Shown here: positions 47,565 through 59,118 of the stretch, in pieces
Numbering within the stretch: the first letter of the stretch is position 1
Layout of the letters: every line of letters starts with the position of its first letter
Origin: Leptobrachium leishanense
Taxonomy: Eukaryota > Chordata > Amphibia > Anura > Megophryidae
Direction: 5' to 3'
Assembly: GCA_009667805.1 (NCBI GenBank)
Contig: CM019072.1
Coordinates: forward strand, 37,689,519 to 37,753,518
DNA: 64,000 nt
Notes under the pieces: model-generated
What the model was told of the DNA's origin: nothing
The model's input: only the letters and a program-made list of their open reading frames with translations
The model's database searches: none
Made by a program: the position numbers and the translations under genes

Positions 47565-47991
47565 GGCTAGGGTCAGACGAACGCATTTTTCACGTGCGTT
47601 TAGCCGCACGAAATCACGGCCGTGCTAGCAGCAAATGACGTCCAATGCCGGGGAACATACGACGAACGGCCGCACGAACGTTCGTCCGTGCAACGCAAGT
47701 GGCCAACGAACGCATTTTTTCGAGAACGTCAAACCGCTACTACTGACGTACAGAGTGCGCTGCGGCCGCATAGCGGCGTGTTTGCGTGATTGGGAGACGT
47801 CAGAGGCTGCACACGTCCGGCCAACATAACGTCCAGACGCAGAAAGTGTTTTATTGATGATCCGTACAAAATCACGGACGAAAATGCGCATCGTATGACC
47901 GCTATCGCGTATTCCGTGAAAAAATACGTCCATTCGTTCGTACGCACTTTTTCACGGACAACGTGAAAAATGCGTTAGTCTGACCCTAGCC
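47565..47991. mobile_element. Harbinger-like MITE with TTA duplication
   Basis: Ends GGCTAGGGTCAGACGAACGC (47565) and GCGTTAGTCTGACCCTAGCC (47991), flanked by TTA. Inner inverted words ATTTTTCACGTG / CACGGACAACGTGAAAAAT. 427 bp, CG-rich, no coding sequence. A TTA target is typical of PIF/Harbinger. Confidence 0.82.
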
Positions 47992-47994
47992 TTA

Positions 47995-48589
47995 AAATCT
48001 AGGCCTAAATAGCAGTTTGTCTATAAATCTAATAATCTGAATTTCAGCCATTTTTAAAGTATCGGCATGCTCATAATGAGCTCTTTTCATTCCGCTATTG
48101 AAATTTGGTTGGAGTCCATACTAGGAATATAGTGCTTGGTGTGTAAGTGTACAGTGATCTTTCTTTTGGTTTTATACATAAAATGCATCGGTAACGAACA
48201 ATAATATTGCCTTCTATTAACATCCCTCAGGCAGTTGAGACTTTAACCCAAAAAATTACTGTAATCGGGGGCTTTGTATAGACTGAGCCCTAAAAGGGAG
48301 ACAAATAAACAAGGACCACACCTGGGCATAGACCACAACCTAAGTGTTAGGGAGAGCTGCAAAAGTTGTACGGGTCTTTTCGTCTCTCTACCAGCCAAGC
48401 TTCTGTATCACCAGCTTGAGCTAGAATATCTCTTTGTGCTCACTAACACCTGCATTGTTCCACAGTCAGGGCCACTGCAAGCATTTTTCTCTACTTAGGT
48501 GAGGTTGTAGTTTGGTGCCCCCCTGTCTGTGCCATGCCAACCAGCATAGAGATGCATAATAATCGCTATCGGGAGTGTTTGGAGTCTTC
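47995..48589. other. Unassigned sequence
   Basis: No supported gene or repeat. Confidence 0.45.
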
Positions 48590-48958
48590 ACGCAGTGCCA
48601 ATCTATGCTGTGCCTGGTGCCCTCCTGTGCCACAAGACTAATCTATGCAGTGCCAGGTGCCCCTCCTTTGGCAATGTGGCAAAGGAGGAGCATGAGGGAC
48701 TGCACAGATTGGCACTGTGGCACAGGAGAGGCACCAGGCACGGCCTAGTTTGCCACAGTGCCAATCTAGCCTGTACCTGGTGCCTCTCCTGTGCCACAAT
48801 GCCAATCTAGGCTGTGCCCTGTGCCCCTCCTGTGTCACAAGGCCAAACTACGTAGTGCCTGGTGCCCCTCCTTTGGCGGTGTGGCAAAGGAGGGGTACCA
48901 GGCACTGCATAGATTGGCACTGTGGCATTGGAGAGGCAACAGGCACAGCATAGATTGG
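48590..48958. repeat. Tandem and inverted repeats of a TGCCTGGTGCCCCTCC motif
   Basis: The phrases GTGCCAATCTATGCTGTGCC and TGGTGCCCCTCCTTTGGC recur in both orientations at about 60-bp spacing. Frames through it are repetitive and not genes. Confidence 0.75.
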
Positions 48959-49150
48959 AACTTGAGGGGGTCCTAGTGGCGCAAAGGATACTAAATGATA
49001 TTTGAGAAATAATTCTAGACCTATGACTATACGGTCATAAAGCTGGCAATGAGGTCTAAATCAATGATGGATATATTGATCACCCGGTAAAAGGGAAAAA
49101 TGTTCTTCAATGGTAAGCAGCAGATCCCAAGAAGTTGTACAAATGGCAAA
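48959..49150. repeat. Direct duplicate of part of the inverted-repeat arm
   Basis: AACTTGAGGGGGTCCTAGTG through CCCAAGAAGTTGTACAAATG is about 90-95% identical by eye to 49591-49785. Confidence 0.85.
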
Positions 49151-51092
49151 ATGAACTGAAGTGACAGGTGCAAGAGGGCTGGAGGTCGAGGTGGACGAGG
49201 ACCCTGCTGGCTGCTTTTGGAGTCAGATGGTGGATGGACCACAGCCACATAGTGAGAGTGGTATGTAGCAAGGAAACACTGGCAGTGGCAGACACTGAGC
49301 ATAAAATATGTGGATCTTTTGACACAGTAGTGGCATGGTCACCACCAGGAAAAGCAGGGCCAGGGGCCACCACCAGGCACAGGCCACTCAGATTGGCACT
49401 GTGGCAAAGGAAAGGCATCAGTCGTGGCATAGATTGCTGTGCCTCTTGCCCCTCCTGTGTCACAGTGCCAATCTATGCTGTAAAAGAATGGGTGTCTGTG
49501 GAGGCGCTCTATCGATAGTTTATAAAATTTGGGGTTTGCTGCCTACAAGGTGTTGTACATAAACCTCAACAAAATGTACAAATATGAAATGTGGAACTTG
49601 AGGGGGGTCCTAGTGGCGCAATGGATACTTATTGATATTTGAGAAATAATTCTAGACATATGACTATACGGCCATAAAGCTGGCAATGAGGTCTAAATCA
49701 CTAAATCATATTGATCACTCGGTAAAAGGGAAAAATGTTCTTCAATGGGCCAGCAGATCCCAAGAAGCTGCACAAATGGCAAAATGTTGTTCAAAATCGC
49801 AAACACGTCCCCAAAACGACAGTGAAAGACTATAGTATCATGCATATAACTCTGTTCCTATGATACAATGGTGTACAGTAAAACCACAAGTGCAAATGCA
49901 TATAAAGTGCATGTGCTTATAAGTACTACCTATTTGGTAAAGTGCATACACAAAAAGTGTCGAAGTGCTATATGAAAAGTCATAGAGAAAAAGTCCTCTT
50001 TTGGATTAAATGTTCATTGCAAAATATCCTAAAATCGCAAGAATGTGCACGTGCAAAAGTGCAAAATATGAGTAAAATCAAATCAGTGTTCACAAGTTAC
50101 TGTACAGCATAAAAGTCGCGCTGTGAAGTATGATGTCCCGCCTTCATAATTCTTCTCCTCAGTTGACGGATTCCATTATAAATTTAGAGGGGAAAAGAGA
50201 AAGAAAAACCAGTGGTGCAGACTGTTTTGTTCAGTTTATGGTGAGTGTATAAAAGAATCTCACTCACGGGTTATAGAGCCTAATGAATCCCGGCTCTAGG
50301 TTGGAGTGCCTCACACCAAATACAGGGTGGCGTTTCCCTTCTTTATGTCCTCCGGTTGACCTTGTTGGGCTTGTGGCCTCATAGGAACAGAGTTATATGC
50401 ATGATACCATAGTCTTTCACTGTCGTTTTGGGGACGTGTTTGCAATTTTGCACATCATTTTACCATTTGTGGAACTTCTTGGGATCTGCTGGCCCATTGA
50501 AGAACATTTTTCCCTTTTACCGAGTGATCAATATGATTTAGTGATTTAGACCTCATTGCCAGCTTTATGGCCTTATAGTCATATGTCTAGAATTATTTCT
50601 CAAATATCATTAAGTATCCATTGCGCCACTAGGACCCCCCTCAAGTTCCACATTTCATATTTGTACATTTTGTTGAGGTTTATGTACAACACCTTGTAGG
50701 CAGCAAACCCCAAATTTTATAAACTATCGATAGAGCGCCTCCACAGACACCCATTCTTTTACAGCATAGATTGGCACTGTGACACAGGAGGGGCAAGAGG
50801 CACAGCAATCTATGCCACGACTGATGCCTTTCCTTTGCCACAGTGCCAATCTGAGTGGCCTGTGCCTGGTGGTGGCCCCTGGCCCTGCTTTTCCTGGTGG
50901 TGACCATGCCACTACTGTGTCAAAAGATCCACATATTTTATGCTCAGTGTCTGCCACTGCCAGTGTTTCCTTGCTACATACCACTCTCACTATGTGGCTG
51001 TGGTTCATCCACCATCTGACTCCAAAAGCAGCCAGCAGGGTCCTCGTCCACCTCGACCTCCAGCCCTCTTGCACCTGTCACTTCAGTTCAGA
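49151..51092. repeat. Large inverted repeat, about 713-bp arms, 516-bp centre
   Basis: 49151-49863 is the reverse complement of 50380-51092 with very few differences; two 116-codon chance frames, one per arm, differ at one residue. The unique centre is 49864-50379. Outer breakpoints share TGAACTGAAGTG. No terminal duplication or transposase, so either a fold-back element or an inverted duplication. Confidence 0.9.
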
Positions 51093-51218
51093 CAGGTCAG
51101 GGACGGGGAGTGGTGAACCACAACCAGAGGGTGCAGCTGGCTGGCGCCGGGTACCACCGGCTGCCGCAAGGACCGATGGGGACTGGGAGCCATTGAAAGT
51201 GTAGGGGCCCAGCTAGCA

Positions 51219-51418
51219 AGCAGAGGTCTTGCCGTCGCGCCCTGCTGATGTCATCATCATCGGCGGGGTGGGCCCGGTGACTCGCCGCCATCTTGGTGGA
51301 GACCAAGATAGGTGCAGACTCTGCCCCATCTTGGTCTCCACCAAGATAGCAGTGAGTCGAGCATTCTGCCCCTGCCAATGATGATGACGTAGGTAGGGCG
51401 CGACGGCAAGACCTCCGC
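51219..51418. repeat. Palindrome with about 90-bp imperfect arms
   Basis: GAGGTCTTGCCGTCGCGCCC (51222) pairs with GGGCGCGACGGCAAGACCTC, and an inner hairpin CTTGGTGGAGACCAAGAT / ATCTTGGTCTCCACCAAG lies in the middle. Confidence 0.85.
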
Positions 51419-51520
51419 TCACTGGGCCAGTAAACGTGGCGGCAATGCACCTGCTCAGCAGGAATATATTTTTTGTCTGATTTTTACACCCCCTCAAACT
51501 GGCAGGAAGCCAGACACTAA

Positions 51521-51650
51521 GGGCCATATTACCTAGTTGGTGCTATCTTAACCAGAGCTGTTGTAAACTTCCCAGAGCCATTATAGCCTATGGAGGTTTT
51601 AAGTTTACAACAGCTCTGGTTAAGTTAGCACCAACTTTGTAATATGGCCC
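51521..51650. mobile_element. Family H fold-back MITE with TAA duplication
   Basis: GGGCCATATTACCTAGTTGG at the left and ACTTTGTAATATGGCCC at the right; the entire 130 bp is palindromic (AACCAGAGCTGTTGTAAACT pairs). TAA flanks both ends (51518-51520, 51651-51653), fitting a TWA-type target. Confidence 0.85.
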
Positions 51651-51653
51651 TAA

Positions 51654-52003
51654 GGCGGCTGCCTGTGCCGCTTTACATTAGCGCTGGCTTTGGCCACTCT
51701 CTGCCGCGGATATCAACTCATGGGGTCCATAGGACTCCATGGAGCCAAGAGTGTCCCTGCATGAGCTATGTGTGAGCTTGCTTGAGCAGGGAAGCGTAGG
51801 TGCCAAAAGAAGGGATTGTGGAGGAACACTGGGAACTATTCATTCCCTGTCTTCAGGCTGCTTTCAGACAGAGGAAGCAGCGGATCACGTCACCCTCTTA
51901 TCCATGGGGGTCTGAATTAAATAATTTTAAAATCTTTTTAGATTAAACTGTTATGTGATTTTGCGTTTACAAAATCACTTAACACCAACTTTTGAAAGCC
52001 TAT
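51654..52003. repeat. Family H-like internal fragment
   Basis: GGGTCCATAGGACTCCATGG, ACTGGGAACTATTCATTCCC and GAGGAAGCAGCGGATCACG parallel the interiors at 32.8-33.0, 36.8, 52.2 and 58.6 kb. Ends not resolved. Confidence 0.5.
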
Positions 52004-52536
52004 GGGCCCTATTCCATAGTTGACAGTAAATTGGAGCTGTAAAAAGTAGACAGTCATAGGGTTAAACCCCTCTACACCTGTAAGCAGGAAAATCTACATT
52101 TTACCGTCTATATTCCAGGGTAGACGCTTTATTAGTGCCAGTCCCGGAACAAAATGCAAGTCTCCTTTGAACCTCGCGCATACTGTCTGTGAGCACTGCG
52201 CAAACTCTCTCACGAGAATGTGCAGCACCACAGATGAATCACGGAGGAAGACTAGGAACTATTTGTTCCCAGTCCCTTTCTGCTCGCAATTAGAGGAAGC
52301 GGCAGATCGCGTAGCCCTTTACACCGCAGGATGAGAGTATGGAGTTTAATGGGGAGCTTCAGAGAGTGTTACGTGATTTTGCAAATTCAAAATCACTTAA
52401 TACCAGCTTCGAGGAGATGCTATTTCACAGTGAAATACTGTCTCCTAGGTGGAAGCGCAACTCACATTGGAATAGCTTGAGATTCCACGCAGAGGTGTAA
52501 ATGATCATCTTCTATAATAAGTATAGCAGACGTTAA

Positions 52537-52839
52537 CCTCCCTGGCCCAATTTATTCTGAAAGCGGTATCCCCGAGCCACACTCATGCCGATACTTACAG
52601 GTCCTGCGCTCCCTCGCTGCCCCTGCAATCACACTGCAGCTGATCGCGATGTCACACTTCCTGGTTCACTCGCGAGAAGAGAACCAGGCAGTGTGACGTT
52701 GCGAGCGGCTGGAGGAGACTGGGAGGATCAGCGAGGGAGCACAGGACATGTAAGTATCCAGCCCGAGTGTGGCTCGGGGATACCGCTTTCGGTACAAAAA
52801 GTTAACCCCGCACCACACTCGGGAAAACCGTCAGAGAAG
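52537..52839. mobile_element. piggyBac-like MITE, diverged copy
   Basis: TTAA at 52533-52536 and 52840-52843 flank ends CCTCCCTGGCCC and AACCGTCAGAGAAG. The interior shares CCCCGAGCCACACTC and CGCTCCCTCGC with the copy at 54841. 303 bp, non-coding. Confidence 0.75.
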
Positions 52840-52843
52840 TTAA

Positions 52844-53297
52844 GGTACAGTACCCTGGCCTACAAACCTCTCACTAACTCAGTTCCCCGCATCGCTTCTT
52901 CCCATGATAGACTGCAGGATTTCTCAAGCGCAGCCCCCATCCTCTGGAACGCTCTCCCTCTTACGGTCAGACTTTCCCCTAGTTTCCCTTCCTTCAAACT
53001 CTCCCTTCAGACATTCTTATTTAGTGAAGCCTACCATCCGACTCACTGACGCAACCAGTCATCACTCTCACCTTACAATCCATCACTCTCACCTAGCAGT
53101 CCATCACTCTCACCTAGCAGTCCTCTCCTCCTGTTTACAATCACAACCCCTCTAAATTGTGAGTTTCCATGGGAATAGGGCCCTCGTTTCCTCCTGTACC
53201 AGTTTGTCAAATGTTGTTCAATGTACTGTAACCCTATCTATACTGTGCCCATTGTACAGCGCTGCGGAATATGCTGGCACTTTATAAATAAAGGTTA
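52844..53297 (+). mobile_element. L2-like LINE 3' end
   Basis: The frame ending at 53049 reads YKPLTNSVPRIASSHDRL, FSSAAPILWNALPLTVR and SPSFPSFKLSLQTFLF, the C-terminal end of L2-type ORF2. It is followed by the tail CATTGTACAGCGCTGCGGAA TATGCTGGCACTTTATAAA. 5' truncated. Confidence 0.82.
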
Positions 53298-53445
53298 ATA
53301 ATAATATTTTGAGCAAGCTCGGTTTGCAGCAAAAATGGAATAGTGATTCCCGGCGATAAAATAACTACAGGCGACGCTGTGTGTAACTTCTCCTGTACTT
53401 TTCTTATCGACAACTATGGAATAGGGCCTTTATATATATTTTTTC

Positions 53446-54051
53446 TTAAAGGAACACTCTACTCAAAAAATCCCCCCCCCGTTTTTTTAACCTAACCTAT
53501 CCCTATTCCCTTAATAAATCTTTTGTTTTTATTTTTTTTCTTGTAACTGTAATACTTACCCTAAAATCCTCTTGTTTCCAGCGGCGTTTTTTTTTTTTAT
53601 ATACTCACCTCCCTCCTCTTCCGCTCCCGTCCTTCTTCTTGCTTCTTGGCTTCTGGTTTACGTGAGAAGCGCGCATGCGTGACTCTCACATAAGCCAGCC
53701 AATCGGCAGGCTTCCTCCCGGCTCCCTCTGAGGATTAGAGTTGCGCGCAAGAGACTGCGCGCAACACTAACCCTCAGAGGGAGCCGCCAGCTTCTTCGGT
53801 GAGTTGGAGACGTCATCGCGCTGAAAGAGCGATGACGTCTCCTACTCGGCAAAAGTCGGCAGAAGCGGGAAATATGATTCCCGCTCTGCTGACTGACAGC
53901 TGGGAGGGCGGAGTAAAGTTCTCCGCCTCTCTCAGCTGTTTTCAGCATTTTCAGCTGATCGGAGGGAGGGGGGACAGAGGGCGGCATACTCCGGGCATCA
54001 TGACCACCTAAAATAGCTTAGGTGGTCATGTTGCCTAGAGTGTCCCTTTAA
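53446..54051. mobile_element. T2-type MITE (Kolobok-like), TTAAAGG ends
   Basis: TTAAAGGAACACTCTA (53446) and TAGAGTGTCCCTTTAA (54051) form the ends, including a TTAA target, as described for T2 MITEs of frogs. The 606-bp interior has long imperfect palindromes (GCGCGCATGCGTGACTC, GCTCCCTCTGAGG pairs, GACGTCATCGC pairs). No coding sequence. Confidence 0.85.
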
Positions 54052-54649
54052 TGCATTGGAATAGCTTCCCCTTCTAGGCACAAACGAATGGCTCTAATAC
54101 AAATTATATAGGCCGATATTTTACCATAACCTGCTGAAACATCTGAGCTGTAAGCAGAGCTATTATTTCCTCTTATAAAGTATCTCACCCGATTTCACCT
54201 TGGAGCACCAACCTTTGGCATATTTTAGTTAAATTATACACCTCCAACTCTAGCAAGGCTACCAAGTAATGTAATCCTTACTTCCGTGATATAAACAATA
54301 TAAAACCCTGTGTGCTTTTTGGATCCTGAGAAGTATAGTACTTTTAGTTTTGTATATACACGCTAAGAATGGAGCCTTTAAAATAAATAATCACACAAGA
54401 TCAGTCTACTCACAGAGTGCGAAAACACATTAATATAATTTGTCTGCCTGACATCATGTTCATGTCTGAAATCACACCCTGGAGCAGCAAGGAGGGATCC
54501 CGGCACTTTTTCCTAATATGTAATCAACTGCAGCCATAATTCTGGGCAGGAACATTTGTTGAATCAAACCAAGCATGAATATAATATTATGATATATAAT
54601 TTGTTACTTTTACAAGTGGATAGAATCTCAAGATGTATCATCAAATGCA
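54052..54649. other. Unassigned sequence
   Basis: No gene or repeat recognised. Confidence 0.45.
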
Positions 54650-55790
54650 TATATACTTGAATAGACTGCTTTCCCAGCAGTTCCCTCATCCTATAACCTC
54701 CGATCCAGGAGCTGCACCGTACTTGCAATACCACAATACAAAAAGAAAGAGGCGCGATGCTCATTTTCCTACAGAGCACCACAATTATTTAATAACCTCC
54801 CAGACACCATCAAATCTTCCCCCAGTCTAAAGTCACTTAACCTGCCTGGCGGTATTCCCGAGTGTGACTTGGGGCTAAACTTCGCTACCGCAAGCGGTAA
54901 CCCCGAGCCACACTCGGGTTGTATACTCACCGCATCCTTTGCTCCCTCGCCGCCCCCCGCAGTCACCGCAGAGTGATCGTGGCGGGCCGGCGACTTTGCT
55001 TCCTGGTTCCGCTCCCTGCAAGCCACGTGACGCAGGGGGACGGGACCAGGCAGCAAATTTGAAAACTAAAAAAAAAAAAATTGCAACTGTAAAAAATACT
55101 GTAAAATGTAAACAGTCCATTATTTCACTGGTGCTTACCCAGATCCAACTGATGAAGCTGGGCAAGTACCAGCGCAGGCCCTATTACATTTTAGAAATTA
55201 TTTTTATGTGCTTTTTATTTCTGTAAAGCTGCTTTGATGAGAATAAATCCTCTATTATTTTGCACCCTCGTTTTCTGAAAGATTTCAGTGTTTTTGGTTT
55301 GATTATAATTTATTTACATTATTTTGGATAATTATTTTTGGGATAATAAATTATTATTTCGTGTTTCAAACTTAATCTGACTCCGTTTGTTTACTAGACT
55401 CTTGTTTGCACGGATTTCAGTGAGTTATTCCTAATTATTACAGGCTTACTATATAAAACAACACATTTCCTTTCCAAAAAAATTGAAACGCTTTTAGACA
55501 CAAAATTTTGAAAAAAATTACACCGCCAGGGAGGTTAAGGGATCTCTATTAACATACCTCGATACAGAATGCACCTGTAACATAATAACTATATTTCCTA
55601 CATATTTATTTTCTGTGTTAATCTGTATATTTGTGTTTTGTTTTTAATATCGCATTTATTACTTTGTATTTCTTTAACAACTGTAAAAATTAAAATTTTC
55701 ATGAACCCAGGACATACTTGAAAACGAGAGAGATCTCAATGTATCCTTCCTGGTAAAATACTTTGCAAATAAATAAATATCTGTCTCTGA
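54650..55790 (+). mobile_element. LINE family A copy interrupted by a piggyBac-like MITE
   Basis: 54650-54840 matches the coding part at 12234-12411 (TTGCAATACCACAATACAAA, CACCATCAAATCTTCCCCCA). After the MITE, 55539-55790 continues with GGGATCTCTATTAACATACC and the 3' UTR to the LINE-A tail. A decayed, 5' truncated copy. Confidence 0.88.
54841..55534. mobile_element. piggyBac-like MITE in LINE A
   Basis: Ends CCTGCCTGGCGGT (54841) and ACACCGCCAGGGAGG (55534) are inverted and flanked by TTAA (54837-54840, 55535-55538). The uninterrupted LINE at 12400 has a single TTAA here (AGTCACTTAAGAGATCC). 694 bp without coding sequence; subterminal ACTCGGG hairpins. TTAA targeting with CC-GG ends fits piggyBac. 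Confidence 0.9.
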
Positions 55791-56252
55791 TCATTTCTCT
55801 CTGTCTCCCTCTTCCCATGTACTCAGCGGGTGTCCAAGGGTCAAGAACTAGAGGCACATATTGGTTTAAGGCTCCGTGTCCAAGCCAGATTTAGATATGA
55901 ATGTGCTAAGCTGAAAGAATCCAGGCTATCCTGATCATATTACCCAAAATGCATTATGACAGATCTTTTCACAGAAAGGGAAATATTTGGTTTCATTAAC
56001 ATACGGAGAAGAGAATGACTATACAAGTAAGAGATGACGATGAAAAGCAGCTTGGTTAATAACCGGAAAATGAATGTTATATAAATTTTCTGTGTGTGTT
56101 GTTGCGTGGTTCCTCTTACCTGCAGTAAATCTGAATTTGGTTTTGCGTGCTGACATCACCCTGTCTCCCAAAGGGTCAAAGCAGTGAGCATTAAGGGAGA
56201 CAGCAGCCATGGGTTGGTGTTGCACACACAGCACCAAGCCATCATTATGCGC
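55791..56252. other. Unassigned sequence ending in a hAT target
   Basis: No gene seen. TTATGCGC (56245-56252) is the target duplication of the next element. Confidence 0.5.
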
Positions 56253-56787
56253 TAGGCTTGTGCACCGATTTTTTTTTCGGTTCGATTCGATTTGATTTTT
56301 CGGATTTTTAAACTTTTCGATTCGGCTCGTTTCGACCGATTTCTGTTTCGATTCGGTTCGGCTCGACTCGTTTTTCGTGTACATTTTTCGGAATTTCGAC
56401 CATTTTTCGTATTTTCGGGTCACTTAGCTCGTTTTTGTATCGACTTTTCGTATTTTCGGAATTTTTCGTTTTTCGGAATTGCAAATGGTTTCGAATATCG
56501 ACCATTTTTCATATTTTCGTGTCACTTAGCTCGTTTTTTGTATCGACTTTTCGGATTTTCGGAAATTTTCGTTTTCCCGGAACGTCTGTTCTCCTCGTTT
56601 CAAAGCAATAAATTTCGATTTGACACATTTCAAGTACATCCGAAAATTCTGAAAATATTTCGCTTCGCTCGGACAACTTTTCGGATCTGGCATTTTCGGA
56701 TCTAAAAATTTTCGGAAAATCGGCCGCATCCGAAAACACGAATCGGGAAATTTCGTGAAAATCCGAAACCCAAAACGCACATCCCTA
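56253..56787 (-). mobile_element. Short hAT with TAGGCTTGTGCACCG end, copy 1
   Basis: Ends TAGGCTTGTGC (56253) and GCACATCCCTA (56787), flanked by the perfect 8-bp duplication TTATGCGC (56245-56252, 56788-56795). 535 bp, made largely of TTCG/CGAA words; no transposase. The same family in the opposite orientation is at 59119-59775. Confidence 0.93.
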
Positions 56788-56795
56788 TTATGCGC

Positions 56796-57429
56796 AAGCA
56801 TCGAGAAAATATGCATTATGTGTAGCCTATGTACGAAAGTTACCTAGCCCACACAAGTTGCGTGAGAAAATTTCAGGGATTTCCACATTTGGAAACTCTA
56901 GAGGAGAAGAGGAGGGGAACAAAAGGTAAGTAACTAAAATAAATAATAAAAATAAATAATTAGCAGCATCTGCATAATTATTTAAAGGGAAAAAGGAGGG
57001 GGTGGATTTTTTCTAGAGTGTTTCTTTAGATTTGTGCATAATGGCAATTATGCGCATGTGTCTGGGTGGGTTAAAAGTGTGGGGGAGGGGTTGTCTGTGT
57101 GGAATGGGAGGCGCAGCCTGCCCATCCATAAGGTGATTTAGGTCTATAGGCGGAGCCAGTGGGTCCACTGAGCCTGCCACCAGCTACTGCACTCACTGAC
57201 AGAAGCCGTGCAATGCTACCCCTTCAAAATGACAGAGGTGAGAGGAAGGGTTCAAGGCTTAGGGAGCAATGGGAAACTTGCTGCCAAGCAGACCAGATGG
57301 CACAGTGATTTACTGCTGGGAGATGTCATGACAGAGCCTATGATCACAAGTGAGGCAAGGGGTACATTGCAGGGAGAGCTCAGGAGAGGGAGGACTGCAT
57401 GTCCTCGTCAACTTTGATCTCTCCTTTAT
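56796..57429. other. Unassigned sequence with a T2-like end
   Basis: TCTAGAGTGTTTCTTTAGAT near 57012-57030 resembles the T2 MITE right end. Otherwise nothing recognised. Confidence 0.4.
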
Positions 57430-58210
57430 TCTTTCCTATCAAGTCGCAAACCAAATCTTGCTTCTTGCACCTAAAAAACCATTGCACGTGTCCACCTCTT
57501 TCTTAATCAGTTTTCTACTAAAATGCTCATCCAAGCTCTTATTATTTCCCGCCTTGACTATTGTAACCCTCTTCTCACTGGCCTTAGGAGATCCCAGATT
57601 TGCACTCTGCAGTCTGTTATGAATGCCTGTGCCAGGCTCATCCACCTCACCTCATGCGTCTCTCACACCATGTGCCTTTGTCAATCCAAATCAAATTACT
57701 GGTTCTTCCGTACAAAGCTCTCCATAACCACCGCACCCCTTCCTACATCTCCTCCCGTATTAGCAGGTACATCCCATCTCGACCACTTCACTCTGCCAAA
57801 GCTCTGATCTTATCATCTTCTCGTACCTGCACTCCCAACTCTCACCTTTAGGACTTCTCCTGATTTGCCCCTTTTTTATGGAACTCCCTCCCTCCCAACA
57901 TTAGTCTCTCCATTCGTTTACGAAGTCTCTGAAAACATTACTTTAGAGAAGTCTATCAGATTACTCCATAATCCCCCACTGTCCATTTTTTGCCCCATCT
58001 TCCCACATCGCCCCATGCACTCGCTACTTCCAATGCCCAGCTAGTTACCCTCACCCAGTGTGTCACACTTCTCTTAGATTGTAAACTCTCAAGCAGAGTC
58101 CTCTCTCACATTGTTCTGTTTGTTTATCTTGCATGTATTTTTTGTTCCTCTGTCTCACCCATTGTACAGTGCTACGGAACTTGTTAGCGCTTTATAAATA
58201 CCTGTAACTC
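57430..58210 (+). mobile_element. L2-like LINE 3' part
   Basis: Two overlapping frames show the C-terminal part of an L2-type reverse transcriptase: LIQALIISRLDYCNPLLTGL, LQSVMNACARLIHLTS, then (another frame) IKLLVLPYKALHNHRTPSYI. The 3' UTR ends CATTGTACAGTGCTACGGAA CTTGTTAGCGCTTTATAAA. At least one frameshift near 57660; the 5' part with the catalytic core is missing. Confidence 0.88.
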
Positions 58211-58429
58211 AGTGAATCACCACAGCATGTTTGAGAATAAGGCTGGTTGTCCACTAGATCCGTAGCATAACGATCAACTGGTCTTCGTACTATGAACAAC
58301 CTAGATCATATCACTACGTACGCCTGAGTGTCGTCCATTGACGGTGATTGCATCAGGCAACACTCACTTTGCTAATGGGTTCTCATTTATAATAAGTATA
58401 TAAAGTGTACTTGATTCCCCTATTCCCTT
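58211..58429. other. Unassigned sequence
   Basis: Nothing recognised. Confidence 0.4.
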
Positions 58430-58765
58430 GTTAGGGAAAATCTGCGCCTGCAGATTTTCCCAGAGTGTCCCCATGTTTTTGCGCTATTTCGGGGCTACCT
58501 CAACACCTTGCCCCCGAACGCAGCGCTAACCACTGGTATACTTGCAGAAGTGCTTCCGCGCCACTGTGAGTATCACCACCTGGAGTCCATAGGACTCCAT
58601 GGAGGCTTGCGCTTCCGGGACACGAGCCCTGCACAATCTCTCTCTCGTGAGATCGCGCAGTGACGCGGAGGGAGACTGGGAACTATTTAATCCCAGTCTC
58701 ATTCTGCTCCCAGTGACAAGAAGCAGCAGATCAGGCCAACGTTCTCGCCGCTGGAAATACAACAG
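58430..58765. repeat. Family H-like fragment
   Basis: Left hairpin GGGAAAATCTGCGCCTGCAG / CTGCAGATTTTCCC, then GGAGTCCATAGGACTCCATG, GAGACTGGGAACTATTTAAT and AAGAAGCAGCAGATC in the family H internal order. Ends not resolved. Confidence 0.55.
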
Positions 58766-59118
58766 CATGTACTGTATCGTATAAAGATGTAATAGGCACC
58801 TGAACTGTAGATGGCGCTGTTACACTCAGGATAACTGCCTGTATATGCCTATGGACTTGTTGGTAAAGTTTAGCTGTTTTACCTGTCCATGATTTTTTTC
58901 TCTTTCATCTCTGCTGTAACCAGATGTCTGACAAGTTATGAAGCTTTATTTTTGAACAACTTAAGTAAAGCCTGCACTTCTTCAAGTCACTATGCCACTT
59001 ATTGATACATAACCATCCACTGCCAAGGCCGGGTGCACACGAGTGCACTCAGAGTGGAAGGAACGTTCGTGAGATTGGACGTTCCTTCCACTCGATGCCC
59101 ACCTGCCCCCCTTCTCAG
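58766..59118. other. Unassigned sequence ending in a hAT target
   Basis: Ends with the target duplication CTTCTCAG (59111-59118). A short hairpin GAAGGAACGT/ACGTTCCTTC near 59055-59090. Confidence 0.5.

Larger units (their letters stand above)
52004..53428. mobile_element. Family H-like composite with GGGCCCTATTCCATAG ends
   Basis: GGGCCCTATTCCATAGTTG (52004) and CAACTATGGAATAGGGCC (about 53428) are inverted. It contains a family H-like body (52140-52500), a piggyBac-like MITE and an L2-like LINE end. The target duplication is not clear. Confidence 0.6.

Noticed and set aside
48595..48976. Cys/Pro-rich frames at 48.6-49.0 kb
   Set aside because: Translations of a tandem/inverted repeat, open on both strands.
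49168..51074. Pair of 116-codon frames with nearly identical sequence
   Set aside because: They are the two arms of the inverted repeat; no domain, and conservation reflects recent duplication only.
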